Assembly (NCBI RefSeq): GCF_034274695.1
Contig: NZ_CP128362.1
Coordinates: 5,892,501-5,956,500 of the forward strand
DNA from: Chitinophaga sp. LS1
GTDB lineage: Bacteria > Bacteroidota > Bacteroidia > Chitinophagales > Chitinophagaceae
Direction: 5' to 3'
DNA: 64,000 nucleotides
The position numbers and the translations under genes were made by a program. The notes below the pieces were generated by a model. The model saw nothing but the letters and a program-made list of their open reading frames with translations, had not been told where the DNA came from and searched no databases. Numbering within the stretch: the first letter of the stretch is position 1; every line of letters starts with the position of its first letter. Positions 1 to 8,709 of this stretch are shown here, piece after piece.

Positions 1-58
1 CAGCGCCAAATTCCACGCCTTCCTCAACTTCGTTTCCGATCCGGGTAATCTTAAATAA
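1..58 (+). CDS. 3' end of an unidentified protein
   Basis: Reading from base 2, eighteen sense codons run to a TAA at 56-58; the encoded tail ends in FVSDPGNLK. A hairpin followed by a T run lies directly downstream, as expected at the end of a transcription unit. Too little is present to name the protein. It is on the same strand as araB, but the terminator argues that it is a separate unit. Confidence 0.5.
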   Translation, partial: SAKFHAFLNFVSDPGNLK

Positions 59-70
59 TAAAAAATGATA

Positions 71-101
71 GATATGGGTCTCCCTCATATCGTCTTTTTT
101 T
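71..101 (+). terminator. Rho-independent terminator upstream of araB
   Basis: GATATG and CATATC arms (71-76 and 86-91) with further G/C pairing enclose a short loop and are followed by a run of seven or eight T. It separates the partial upstream gene from araB. Confidence 0.65.
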
Positions 102-116
102 ACCACGTTTTATAAA

Positions 117-129
117 TGTCAAACTGACA
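117..129. promoter_or_regulatory. Possible operator upstream of araB
   Basis: TGTCA-AAC-TGACA is a perfect 5-bp inverted repeat about 75 bases before the araB start, between the upstream terminator and the gene. Its position suits a regulator site (an arabinose regulator such as a Nudix-type AraR is known in Bacteroidota), but no regulator gene is visible and a 10-bp palindrome can occur by chance. Confidence 0.25.
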
Positions 130-202
130 ATAAAGGCATTATTTATTTTTCATTTTAAAACAACTTTCCGCCGCCTTAGGTTGTTGGAAAGGGCCGATCG
201 TT

Positions 203-1846
203 ATGGAACATTCATATGTTATAGGTGTCGACTTCGGCACCGACTCAGTCCGCTCCCTTGTTGTAGATACGCAGACCGGTCAGGAAGCCGGTAGTGCCGT
301 GTATTTTTATCCTCGCTGGAAAAAGGGGCTCTTCTGTGACCCCGCCATCCAGCAATACCGCCAGCACCCTAAAGATTACCTGGAAGGGCTGGAAAACAGT
401 ATTAAAGACGCGCTGAAACAATGCCCGGCTGGCACCGCCGCCAGGGTGAAAGGCATCGCCGTCGATACCACCGGTTCCACCCCCGGCCCTGTCAACGAAC
501 AAGGTACGCCCCTGGCCCTGTTGCCCGGTTTTGAAGAAAACCCCAACGCCATGTTCGTTCTCTGGAAAGATCATACTGCCAACTCGGAAGCGGCCCTGAT
601 TAATGACATCTCCCATAGCAATGGCAAAGATTATACTGCTTACAGCGGTGGCATATACAGCAGCGAATGGTTCTGGGCCAAAATACTCCATGTCGTAACC
701 GAAGATCCTGCCATCGAAGCAGCAGCCGCTGCCTGGGTAGAACATTGCGACTGGATCCCGGCCGTACTCACCGGCAACAAAAGTGTCGATACCCTGCTTC
801 GCAGCCGTTGTGCCGCAGGTCACAAAGCTATGTGGCACGCTTCCTGGAAAGGATTGCCGCCAAATGACTTCCTTTCCAAACTGAACCCTGTTCTCGATAA
901 ATACGATCAGATGTACACCGATACAGTGGATGCCACTGTACCTGCTGGTACTATCACCGCTGAATGGGCAGAAAAATTAGGGCTGCCTGCTGATGTTGTG
1001 ATCGGCACCGGCGCCTTCGATGCCCACATGGGTGCGGTAGGTGGCGGTATCCGTCCATACTCCCTCTGTAAGGTGATCGGCACCAGCACCTGCGATATCC
1101 TCATCGCTCCGCTGGAAGAAACCAGCGACAAACTGGTAAAAGGTATCTGCGGTCAGGTAGACGGCTCTGTGGTGCCCGATATGCTTGGTTTGGAAGCAGG
1201 CCAGTCTGCTTACGGCGACATCTTTGCATGGCTTCGTAAACTGATCATGGGACCATTATACGACCTCATGCCGGAAGAAAAAGATAAACTGGCGGAAGTG
1301 GAAGGCAAACTCCTTGCTTACCTGTCAAAAAAAGCAGAACAACTCCCATTGCGTGACAACGACCCGATAGCCATGGACTGGTTCAACGGCCGTCGTACAC
1401 CTGATGCTAATCATACTGTCAAGAGCACTATTACTGGTTTACACCTGGGTACCGATGCGGTGCAACTTTTCAAAACGCTCGTAGAAGCGGCGGCCTTTGG
1501 TGCCAAAGCCATTGCGGACCGCTTTGTTCAGGAAGGCATTCCTATTCAGGAAGTGATTGCACTGGGTGGTGTGGCTAAAAAATCAGGTTATGCCATGCAG
1601 GTACTGGCCGATGTGATGAACAGACCTATCCGCATTGTAAACAGCGAAAATGCCTGTGCACTGGGTGCGGCCATGTTTGCCGCTGTGGTAGCGGGTGTTC
1701 ACCCTGATATTGATGTTGCGCAGGCTGCCATGACCTCTGGTTTTGAAACTACCTGGTTCCCAAGGGAGCAAAATGTGTCTTATTATGCCAATAGGTATGA
1801 GAAGTTTAAGGAAATAGGCGCATTTACAGAAAAACTGTTTAAGTGA
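203..1846 (+). CDS. araB: Ribulokinase AraB
   Basis: Phosphorylates L-ribulose with ATP to L-ribulose 5-phosphate, the second step of cytosolic L-arabinose breakdown. The 547-residue product has the FGGY-kinase layout: N-terminal nucleotide-binding fold starting VIGVDFGTDSVRSLVVDT, the GAFDAHMGAVGGGI segment in the middle (about residues 272-285), and the C-terminal ATPase part with ALGGVAKKS and ENACALGAAMFA. Length matches family members. It is followed by araD and araA on the same strand, so the three catabolic enzymes are together. Oddity: the last 15 codons (1801-1845) are the first copy of a 56-bp repeat that continues across the gap into the start of araD. Confidence 0.97.
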   Translation: MEHSYVIGVDFGTDSVRSLVVDTQTGQEAGSAVYFYPRWKKGLFCDPAIQQYRQHPKDYLEGLENSIKDALKQCPAGTAARVKGIAVDTTGSTPGPVNEQGTPLALLPGFEENPNAMFVLWKDHTANSEAALINDISHSNGKDYTAYSGGIYSSEWFWAKILHVVTEDPAIEAAAAAWVEHCDWIPAVLTGNKSVDTLLRSRCAAGHKAMWHASWKGLPPNDFLSKLNPVLDKYDQMYTDTVDATVPAGTITAEWAEKLGLPADVVIGTGAFDAHMGAVGGGIRPYSLCKVIGTSTCDILIAPLEETSDKLVKGICGQVDGSVVPDMLGLEAGQSAYGDIFAWLRKLIMGPLYDLMPEEKDKLAEVEGKLLAYLSKKAEQLPLRDNDPIAMDWFNGRRTPDANHTVKSTITGLHLGTDAVQLFKTLVEAAAFGAKAIADRFVQEGIPIQEVIALGGVAKKSGYAMQVLADVMNRPIRIVNSENACALGAAMFAAVVAGVHPDIDVAQAAMTSGFETTWFPREQNVSYYANRYEKFKEIGAFTEKLFK

Positions 1847-1959
1847 GTCAATTCAGGGAATTCAGGGAAATAGGTGCATTTACAGAAAAGCTGATTAAAT
1901 GCGTCCTATCAAAAAATTCAAGTAAACAGGAGCGTTCACTGAAAAATTATACAAATGAG
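1801..1959 (+). repeat. 56-bp tandem repeat, 3 copies, spanning araB stop to araD start
   Basis: Copy 1 (from about 1801) is the coding end of araB; copy 2 starts near 1857 and copy 3 near 1913. Anchor octamers GAAATAGG (1811), GAAATAGG (1867) and TAAACAGG (1923) are exactly 56 bases apart. The stop region of araB in copy 1 aligns with the start codon of araD in copy 3. Copies diverge with distance from araB. Confidence 0.85.
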
Positions 1960-2659
1960 CCATCCATACAAGGAACTTCAGGAGCAGGCTTACCACGCTA
2001 ACATGCAACTGCCCGCTTTAGGGCTGGTCCTCTTCACCTTTGGCAACGTCAGCGTAGCCGACCACAAAGCCGGGGTATTTGCCATCAAACCCAGCGGCGT
2101 GCCTTACAACCTGCTCTCGCCAGAGAAAATGGTGATTGTCGATTTCGATGCAAACAATGTTACGAACAACGGACGGCCATCGTCAGATACCAAAACCCAT
2201 GCAGTGCTCTACAAGCACTGGGCCCACATTGGCGGTATTGTGCATACGCATTCTACCTATGCTACTGCCTGGGCACAGGCACAAAGGGATATCCCGATCT
2301 ATGGCACGACCCATGCAGATCATCTGACCAGCGATGTGCCTTGCGCACCACCCATGCACGATGATATGATCAAGGGTAACTATGAGCATGAGACCGGCTT
2401 CCAGATCATGAACTGTTTGAATGAGCGTAACCTCAGTTACGAAGAGATTGAAATGATCCTGGTAGGCAATCATGCCCCTTTTACCTGGGGAAAAACAGCA
2501 GACAAAGCAGTGTACAACGCCGCCGTGCTGGAAGAAGTAGCGAGAATGGCTTATCTCACGGAAACCATCCGCCCTTCATGCCCCCGCCTGAAGGACTCTT
2601 TGATTAAAAAACATTTTGAGCGGAAACATGGTCCGGATTCTTATTACGGGCAACAGTAA
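1955..2659 (+). CDS. araD: L-ribulose-5-phosphate 4-epimerase AraD
   Basis: Interconverts L-ribulose 5-phosphate and D-xylulose 5-phosphate, the last step that feeds arabinose carbon into the pentose phosphate pathway. The 234-residue length fits class II aldolase-type epimerases. Visible motifs: the phosphate-binding stretch TFGNVSVAD near residue 29, KPSGVPY, the zinc-binding HTHSTYATAWAQ (two His of the metal site) and a further GTTHADH. It starts 108 bases after araB within the last copy of the 56-bp repeat. Its own last bases (CAACAGTAA) align with the 112-bp repeat that fills the gap to araA. Confidence 0.96.
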   Translation: MSHPYKELQEQAYHANMQLPALGLVLFTFGNVSVADHKAGVFAIKPSGVPYNLLSPEKMVIVDFDANNVTNNGRPSSDTKTHAVLYKHWAHIGGIVHTHSTYATAWAQAQRDIPIYGTTHADHLTSDVPCAPPMHDDMIKGNYEHETGFQIMNCLNERNLSYEEIEMILVGNHAPFTWGKTADKAVYNAAVLEEVARMAYLTETIRPSCPRLKDSLIKKHFERKHGPDSYYGQQ

Positions 2660-2931
2660 CGGAAGGCTGTAATCGGTAAACAGTAATGAGATAGCTGTAA
2701 TCCGATACTAGTCATCAGAAAACAGGAATTCGATAAAGGTAACCGGTAAATGAAAATCCGATAACTGTAATTCGAAACCTGTAATCGGTAAACAGTAAAG
2801 AGATAGCTGTAATCCGATACTAGCCATCAGAAAACAGGAATTCGATAAAGGTAACCGGTAAATGAAAATCCGGTAACTGTAATTCGAAACCTGTAATCGT
2901 TAAGCAGTAAAAAGATAGCTGTAATCCGATA
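2649..2931 (+). repeat. 112-bp tandem repeat between araD and araA, about 2.4 copies
   Basis: GTAATCGGTAAACAGTAA-type anchors occur at 2669, 2781 and 2893, exactly 112 bases apart. The unit is built from degenerate sub-repeats of about 14 bases of the form TGTAATCCGATAAC. The araD stop region (from 2651, CAACAGTAACGG) aligns, with one indel, to the sequence before the later anchors, so the array appears to start at the araD 3' end. The 341-base gap to araA holds no gene. Confidence 0.85.
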
Positions 2932-3000
2932 CGAAACCTATCATCCAATTTCCGTAAACGGACAACCATAAATACTAATCACAAAAAAATTCAATAGCAT

Positions 3001-4506
3001 ATGATACAGTTGAAGCAACTTGAAGCCTGGTTCGTGACCGGTAGCCAGCACCTTTATGGAGAAGAGACCCTGCAGCAGGTAGCTGCGCATGCACAAACCA
3101 TCGCTGCCTCCCTGGACGCCGATCCGAACATTCCCGTTAAGATCGTATTCAAGCCTACTGTAAAAACCCCCGAAGAGATCTATGCCATTTGCCAGGAAGC
3201 CAATGCCGCAAAAAACTGTATCGGTGTGATTGCCTGGATGCATACATTCTCTCCTGCCAAAATGTGGATCAGGGGGCTGAAAATATTACAACGTCCTTTA
3301 TTACACCTCCATACCCAGTTCAACCGGGATATTCCATGGGGTGAGATCGATATGGACTTCATGAACCTGAACCAGTCAGCTCATGGTGACAGAGAGTTTG
3401 GTTTTATGATGTCACGCATGCGCATCGAGCGCAAAGTGATATGTGGCCACTGGCAGGATCCTGATGTGATCGGCGAACTGAATACCTGGCTCAGAGCAGC
3501 CGCAGGTTGGTTCGACTGGCAGGGTGCAAAATTTGCCCGTATCGGCGATAACATGCGCGAAGTAGCGGTTACTGAAGGTGACAAGGTGGAAGCTGAGTTA
3601 CAGTTCGGTTATTCCGTAAATGGTTATGGTATCGGCGATGTGGTGGCTTTCGTGAACCAGGTTTCCGACGCCAGCATCGACAAGCTGGTGGCTGAATATG
3701 CAGATGTATATAAACTGGGTGCTACCCTTGTAAAAGGTGGTGCACAACATGCTTCTCTGCGTACAGCTGCTAAGATCGAACTAGGGCTGCGTGCATTCCT
3801 GGAAGATGGAAACTTCAAAGGATTTACAGATACTTTCCAGGACCTCCATGGTATGGAACAACTGCCAGGTATCGCTGTACAGCGTCTGATGGCAGATGGT
3901 TACGGTTTTGGCGGTGAAGGCGACTGGAAAACTTCTGCACTGGTAAGAGCGGCGAAAGTAATGGGTAGTGGACTGCCTGGTGGTAACTCCTTCATGGAAG
4001 ACTATACTTACCATTTCGATCCGGCTAACAGGCTCGTACTGGGCGCACATATGCTCGAAATCTGTTCCTCTATTGCAGATGGTAAGCCAAGCTGCGAAAT
4101 CCATCCACTGGGTATCGGCGGCAAAGCCGATCCTGTAAGACTGGTATTCAATGTAGACGCGGGACCTGCCATCAATGCATCTTTGATTGATATGGGCAAC
4201 CGTTTCCGTTTGCTGGTAAATGAAGTGGAAGCCGTGAAACCTGTACAGGACCTGCCTAAACTGCCGGTAGCGAGAGTGTTGTGGAAACCACTGCCAGATA
4301 TGCGTACAGGTTGTGCCGCATGGATTCAGGCTGGTGGCGCACACCATACCGTATATAGCCAGAACCTGGGTAGTGCACATATGCAGGACTTTGCCGACAT
4401 GGCGGGTATCGAGTATGTGAAGATTGGTAAGGACACTGATTTATACCAGTTCAGGAATGAGCTGAGATGGAATGAAGCTATCTACCTGTTAAAAGGTCAG
4501 CGATAA
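3001..4506 (+). CDS. araA: L-arabinose isomerase AraA
   Basis: Converts L-arabinose to L-ribulose, the first cytosolic step of arabinose use; a manganese-dependent enzyme. The 501-residue product begins [18 protein letters not shown], typical of AraA, and has the [10 protein letters not shown] and EDYTYHFDP stretches that carry metal-site residues, then [20 protein letters not shown]. Length matches the family. ATG at 3001 is the first start after the repeat-filled gap. A strong hairpin terminator follows 38 bases after the stop, closing the ara group. Confidence 0.97.
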   Translation: MIQLKQLEAWFVTGSQHLYGEETLQQVAAHAQTIAASLDADPNIPVKIVFKPTVKTPEEIYAICQEANAAKNCIGVIAWMHTFSPAKMWIRGLKILQRPLLHLHTQFNRDIPWGEIDMDFMNLNQSAHGDREFGFMMSRMRIERKVICGHWQDPDVIGELNTWLRAAAGWFDWQGAKFARIGDNMREVAVTEGDKVEAELQFGYSVNGYGIGDVVAFVNQVSDASIDKLVAEYADVYKLGATLVKGGAQHASLRTAAKIELGLRAFLEDGNFKGFTDTFQDLHGMEQLPGIAVQRLMADGYGFGGEGDWKTSALVRAAKVMGSGLPGGNSFMEDYTYHFDPANRLVLGAHMLEICSSIADGKPSCEIHPLGIGGKADPVRLVFNVDAGPAINASLIDMGNRFRLLVNEVEAVKPVQDLPKLPVARVLWKPLPDMRTGCAAWIQAGGAHHTVYSQNLGSAHMQDFADMAGIEYVKIGKDTDLYQFRNELRWNEAIYLLKGQR

Positions 4507-4543
4507 AAGAATTGGCATAACGCCATAGATGACGTGGAATAAC

Positions 4544-4575
4544 AAAGGCTGGAATCTTCCAGCCTTTCATTTTTT
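4544..4575. terminator. Bidirectional terminator between araA and the hydrolase
   Basis: AAAGGCTGGAA (4544-4554) and TTCCAGCCTTT (4557-4567) pair completely, followed by CATTTTTT on the plus strand and preceded by a shorter A stretch for the minus strand. It lies between two converging genes and could stop both. Confidence 0.85.
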
Positions 4576-4616
4576 AAATAATTTGATGGTTTTAGTGATT
4601 TGCCTGCATTTAAACT

Positions 4617-5162
4617 TTACAGCGTTTCCCAATTCCTCACTAACTCCTCCACCAACGTCTGCCCATTTTCCCATTCCCCTAAATTACTCTCCGCATTAAT
4701 ATGGCCCGCTTCCCCTACATTCACAAACCTGCTTCCCCATGCACTCGCAAATGTCTTTGCCCGTTGCAGGCTAGCATATTCATCATTGGTACTCGAAACC
4801 ACAATGCTCCTGAAAGGTAATGGCTGTAACGGCGTAGGCGCAAAGCTTTTCGCTACTGTTGGAAATCCCGTTCGGTCAGCATCTGGTGGAGCCACCAGCA
4901 GCGCGCCGCGGATCTTCAATTTTGTGTGCTGTGCCCAGTGGGCAAGGGCGAGGCATCCCAGGGAATGTGCTGCGATCACTACATCAGGACCGGCTTTGGA
5001 TACCGCATCTTCAATGCTGTTGATCCAGTCGTTTAGTTCGGGTTGATCCCAGTTGTTCTGTTCTATTCTCTTTACACCCGGCAGGTTTTCCCATATTGTC
5101 TGCCAGTGTTGCGGCCCCGATCCGTACAATCCCGGAGCAGTTAAAACCTGTACTTCTTCCAT
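4617..5162 (-). CDS. RBBP9/YdeN-type serine hydrolase
   Basis: A 181-residue alpha/beta hydrolase of the small RBBP9/YdeN family (DUF1749-like esterases). The nucleophile elbow is AAHSLG with Ser67; Asp127 in SSTNDEY and His154 in EAGHINAES complete a Ser-Asp-His triad in the right order. The opening VLTAPGLYGSGPQHWQ is the family's oxyanion-loop region. No signal peptide, so cytosolic. Natural substrate is unknown for most relatives. It converges with araA and lies downstream of queG on the same strand, with the 51-bp repeat array between. Confidence 0.85.
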   Translation of the reverse strand: MEEVQVLTAPGLYGSGPQHWQTIWENLPGVKRIEQNNWDQPELNDWINSIEDAVSKAGPDVVIAAHSLGCLALAHWAQHTKLKIRGALLVAPPDADRTGFPTVAKSFAPTPLQPLPFRSIVVSSTNDEYASLQRAKTFASAWGSRFVNVGEAGHINAESNLGEWENGQTLVEELVRNWETL

Positions 5163-5270
5163 AATAAAATAAGACTCTTTTTAGTAACCCCCGATAGAGT
5201 AAGTTTGTTGGCAAGTCATACAATTTACGGAAAAGAAAAGATAAAATAACGTTAAAATAAATGGGGGATT

Positions 5271-5284
5271 GGCCTGTGGGCCGG
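5271..5284 (+). repeat. Isolated GGCC-box related to the composite hairpin element
   Basis: GGCCTGTGGGCCGG is nearly the GC-rich box found beside hairpins at 44.6, 47.8, 49.6, 51.9 and 57.1 kb, but here no long hairpin precedes it. It sits just before the 51-bp array. Confidence 0.5.
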
Positions 5285-5323
5285 GTGAATGTTTTAAAAT
5301 TTCAGGAAATTTAGAAGACTTCG

Positions 5324-5690
5324 TTAGTGAACTCTTTATTATTCCCAAAGTTCAGATTCCTTCTGCTGCCCACGTTAGTGAACTCTTTATTATTCCCAAA
5401 GTTCAGATTCCTTCTGCTGCCCGCGTTAGTGTACTCTTTATTATTCCCAAAGTTCAGATTCCTTCTGCTGCCAGCATTAGTGAATTCTTAAGTATTCCAA
5501 AAAGTTCAGATTCCTCCTGCTGCCAGCGTTAGTGAACTCTTTAGTATTCCCAAAGTTTAGATTCCTTCTGCTGCCAGCGTTAGTGAACTCTTTAGTATTC
5601 CCAAAATTTCAGATTCCTTCTGTTGCCAGCATTAGCAAATTCCTCAAAATTCCAAAAAGTTCAGATTCCTCCTGATGCCGGCGTATTTCG
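5324..5690. repeat. 51-bp tandem repeat, about 7 copies, running into the 3' end of queG
   Basis: Units begin TTAGTGAACTC and end near CTGCTGCCAGCG; the first two starts are at 5324 and 5375. Copies vary by a few bases and small indels. The last copy (about 5632-5684) covers the final codons and stop (5644-5646) of queG and is about 85% identical to copy 4. Because 51 is a multiple of three, one plus-strand frame stays open by chance over several copies. The 480-base gap holds no gene. Confidence 0.92.
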
Positions 5691-6570
5691 ATCGTTTCAT
5701 GGGCGAATGTTTAAAAATCCTTCTAAACTCTTCCTCCGTTAGCTCCTCCCAATCCTTTGTGGAAAAATTCAGTATTTCAGGTATAGGCGTAAACTCTGCC
5801 GTTTGATTCGGCTTTGAAAACCTGTTCCAGGGGCATACATCCTGACAGGTATCACACCCAAACATCCAGTTATCAAATTGCCCCTGCATCTTTTCAGGAA
5901 TCAGCAATTCCTTCAGTTCTATGGTATAATAAGAGATGCACCTGCTACCATCTACCACGCCCGGTGCTACCAGCGCCCCTGTAGGGCAGGCATCCAGGCA
6001 TTTGGTACAGGACCCGCAATAATCTCCTACAGGATTATCGTATACCAGCTCCACATCCGTAATGAGTGTAGCAATAAAAAAGAACGACCCTGCCTGCTTG
6101 TGGATGAGATTCCCGTTTTTACCGAGCCATCCCAACCCACTCTTTTGCGCCCAGGCCCTTTCCAATACCGGTGCCGAATCGACAAATCCCCGTCCGCTCA
6201 CTTCGCCCATGGTCTCCTGCATCCTGGCCAGCAAGGTATTCAGTTTCGCTTTGATCACCTCATGGTAATCTTTTCCATAAGCATATTTGGAGATCCGGGG
6301 GGCATCGGGCACCTGCTGTTCCGAGGGGTAGTAGTTTAATAATAGCGTAATCACCGACCGGGCGTTATCCACCAGTTTCCTGGGGTCAATCCGCTTGTCA
6401 AAATGATTCTCCATGTACTTCATATTTCCATGCATACCCTTGTTCAGCCACGTTTCCAGTCTTCGGGCATCGTCATCCAGCTGTACGGCACGGGCTATTC
6501 CACAGTGATCAAATCCCAGATCCGCTGCCTGCGCTTTTATAAATGCTGTATATGTCTCTGCCAATTGCAT
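5644..6570 (-). CDS. queG: Epoxyqueuosine reductase QueG
   Basis: Reduces epoxyqueuosine to queuosine at the wobble base of tRNAs with GUN anticodons, using cobalamin and two [4Fe-4S] clusters. The 308-residue protein has the general-acid Asp131 in [10 protein letters not shown], a ferredoxin motif with Cys185, 188, 191 and 195, and a second Cys set at 239, 242 and 246 ([10 protein letters not shown]). Length is slightly short of longer homologues that carry a C-terminal HEAT-like extension. Its last codons belong to the 51-bp tandem repeat downstream, so the array arose from, or invaded, the gene end without disturbing the iron-sulphur part. Confidence 0.96.
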   Translation of the reverse strand: MQLAETYTAFIKAQAADLGFDHCGIARAVQLDDDARRLETWLNKGMHGNMKYMENHFDKRIDPRKLVDNARSVITLLLNYYPSEQQVPDAPRISKYAYGKDYHEVIKAKLNTLLARMQETMGEVSGRGFVDSAPVLERAWAQKSGLGWLGKNGNLIHKQAGSFFFIATLITDVELVYDNPVGDYCGSCTKCLDACPTGALVAPGVVDGSRCISYYTIELKELLIPEKMQGQFDNWMFGCDTCQDVCPWNRFSKPNQTAEFTPIPEILNFSTKDWEELTEEEFRRIFKHSPMKRSKYAGIRRNLNFLEF

Positions 6571-6672
6571 GTGACCTGCAAGGTAAAGAAAAATGAAATT
6601 TTTTATGGAAAACCTACTTTTTGCATATCTTCATTTACGTAAATCAATCCTATTACCTTAGTTACTTCGAGT

Positions 6673-8706
6673 ATGCGACCACAACAAGTCGGAATGTTCC
6701 CCTTTGCCCTGTTTATGGGCATTGTATTGTCATTGAATGTGTTTTCCCAGGACAAAATTAAATTTGGGAAAGTTGATCCAAAAGATTTCAGCAAAACTGG
6801 TTTTGAGCAGGATACCGGTGCCCATGCGGTGATTATCTCTGATATCGGCGAAGCTTCGTTCGAATCAGAAAGGGTCAATGGCCTGGTATTGGTATTTAAA
6901 CGTCACACCCGTATCCGCATTCTGGACAAAAACGGTTATGATGCCGCCACTGTAAAGATCCATTATTACAAAGGAGAAACAGACGAAAACAAACTCAAAG
7001 ACATCAAAGCGACTACCTATAACCTGGAAGGGACAAAGGTGGTAGAAACGAAGATGGACAGCAAAAGCATCTTCACAGATAAAATTGACAAAAAAGGCGA
7101 TGTCGTGCAGAAGTTCACGTTGCCTGCTGTAAAAGAAGGCAGTATCATTGAATACACTTACACCCTCGCCACTCCTTATAAGATGCGCCTGCACCCCTGG
7201 CAGTTCCAGAGCACCAATTACCCTACGATCTATAACAGGTATGAGGTAACAGTGCCGGAGTTTTACGAATACATCTTCCTGCGATCTGGTTATATCCCTG
7301 TTAAGGAAAATAAGTCGCAGGGGCATCAGTCCCTTACCATCGCTTATGATGAAGAGAACGCTTATGGCGGTAAAACAGGTCATACCCAGTATTACACCAT
7401 CAACTCCGTTACCAATATCTATAAATGGGAGGCGGAGAATGTGCCTGCACTGCGTGAAGAGGAATTCACTACCAGTATCTGGAACCACGTATCTATGATC
7501 CAGTTCCAGCTTTCTGCCTACAGGTATCCGGATCAACCTGTAAAACCGGTACTGGGTACCTGGGGTAAACTGTATGAGGAGCTGAAGAAGTCTGAATACT
7601 TTGGCGATGGTCTGGACAAAAACAACGGTTTCCTGGGTGATAAAGTAGATGAGCTGATCAAAGGGCTTACCGATGATACAGCCAAAGCTCGCCGCATTTA
7701 TAATTATGTAAGAAGTAATTTTACCTGCACCAGTCACGACGACCTGTATTTGTCCCAATCATTAAAAGCCATTTATTCCTCTCACAGCGGGAATGATGCC
7801 GACATCAACCTGTTGCTGGTAGCTATGTTGCGCAGAGCGGGTCTGAACGTGTATCCCCTCATATTGAGCACCCGCGACAATGGTGTTACTTATGAAATGT
7901 ACCCAATGGTAGGCCGTTTCAATTATACGATTGCGGCCCTGAATACCGGTGAGGAGTGGTATTTCCTGGATGCTTCCGAGCCTTACCTGGGCTTTGGCCA
8001 TCTGGATTATACCTGCTATAACGGGCATGCAAGAATTATGTCTCCTGAAGTCATCCCGGTTTCACTGGATCCCAATACCCTGTTGGAAGCCAAGAGCACT
8101 TATGTGACGCTGGTGGGCGATAGCGGTAAGATCAAAGGCTTTTTTTCCCAGAAGCCGACTTACTATGAGTCCTGCAAAATGAGAGCAGATATAGTGAAGA
8201 ATGGCAAGGATGCGTACTTTAAGCCGATTGCTAAAGGCTTCTCTATGGAAACTACCATATCCAATGCAGAGATCAGTGACATGGATGATTACGAAGTGCC
8301 ATTATCGGTAAAGTATGATTTTGAAATGACCCCGGACGATGCGGGTATGTTGTACCTGAACCCGATGCTGATGGAAGCCTATAAAAGTAATCCGTTCAAA
8401 TCACTGGAGCGTCGTTACCCTGTGGAAATGCCGTACCTGATGGACGAGGTGTATACGCTGAACCTGATCGTACCTGAAGGCTATGTAATAGAAGAGCTGC
8501 CAAAATCAACCATGGTAAAACTGAATGAAGATGAAGGCCAGTTCCAGTACCTGATACAGCAAAATGAAAATACCATTCAATTCCGCTGCAGGGTTCAATT
8601 GAATAAAGCGACATTTACGCCGGATGATTATTCCACCCTGCGTGACTTCTTCGATTTGATTGTGAAAAAACAATCTGAACAAATTGTACTGAAAAAGAAA
8701 GCATAA
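6673..8706 (+). CDS. Secreted DUF3857 protein with a transglutaminase-like fold lacking catalytic residues
   Basis: A 677-residue exported protein: signal peptide MFPFALFMGIVLSLNVFSQ (start at 6673, or at 6694), DUF3857 region over about residues 50-230, then a transglutaminase-like region about 300-440, then a beta-rich C-terminal part. Compared with the following gene, the position of the catalytic Cys holds Ala376 (SGNDADIN) and the His position holds Tyr418 (RFNYTIA), so catalysis by a Cys-His-Asp triad is unlikely. Such proteins are common, usually paired, in Bacteroidota; function unknown. Three bases separate its stop from the next gene, indicating one operon. Confidence 0.88.
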   Translation: MRPQQVGMFPFALFMGIVLSLNVFSQDKIKFGKVDPKDFSKTGFEQDTGAHAVIISDIGEASFESERVNGLVLVFKRHTRIRILDKNGYDAATVKIHYYKGETDENKLKDIKATTYNLEGTKVVETKMDSKSIFTDKIDKKGDVVQKFTLPAVKEGSIIEYTYTLATPYKMRLHPWQFQSTNYPTIYNRYEVTVPEFYEYIFLRSGYIPVKENKSQGHQSLTIAYDEENAYGGKTGHTQYYTINSVTNIYKWEAENVPALREEEFTTSIWNHVSMIQFQLSAYRYPDQPVKPVLGTWGKLYEELKKSEYFGDGLDKNNGFLGDKVDELIKGLTDDTAKARRIYNYVRSNFTCTSHDDLYLSQSLKAIYSSHSGNDADINLLLVAMLRRAGLNVYPLILSTRDNGVTYEMYPMVGRFNYTIAALNTGEEWYFLDASEPYLGFGHLDYTCYNGHARIMSPEVIPVSLDPNTLLEAKSTYVTLVGDSGKIKGFFSQKPTYYESCKMRADIVKNGKDAYFKPIAKGFSMETTISNAEISDMDDYEVPLSVKYDFEMTPDDAGMLYLNPMLMEAYKSNPFKSLERRYPVEMPYLMDEVYTLNLIVPEGYVIEELPKSTMVKLNEDEGQFQYLIQQNENTIQFRCRVQLNKATFTPDDYSTLRDFFDLIVKKQSEQIVLKKKA

Positions 8707-8709
8707 CCC

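Noticed and set aside
1..202. Riboswitch upstream of araB
   Set aside because: Only a terminator hairpin of the upstream gene and a short palindrome were found; no known aptamer pattern.
5269..5532. Open 87-codon plus-strand frame with 17-residue repeats
   Set aside because: It is the 51-bp non-coding array read in a frame that stays open because 51 is a multiple of three; it has no signal of its own and part of the array is the antisense of queG.
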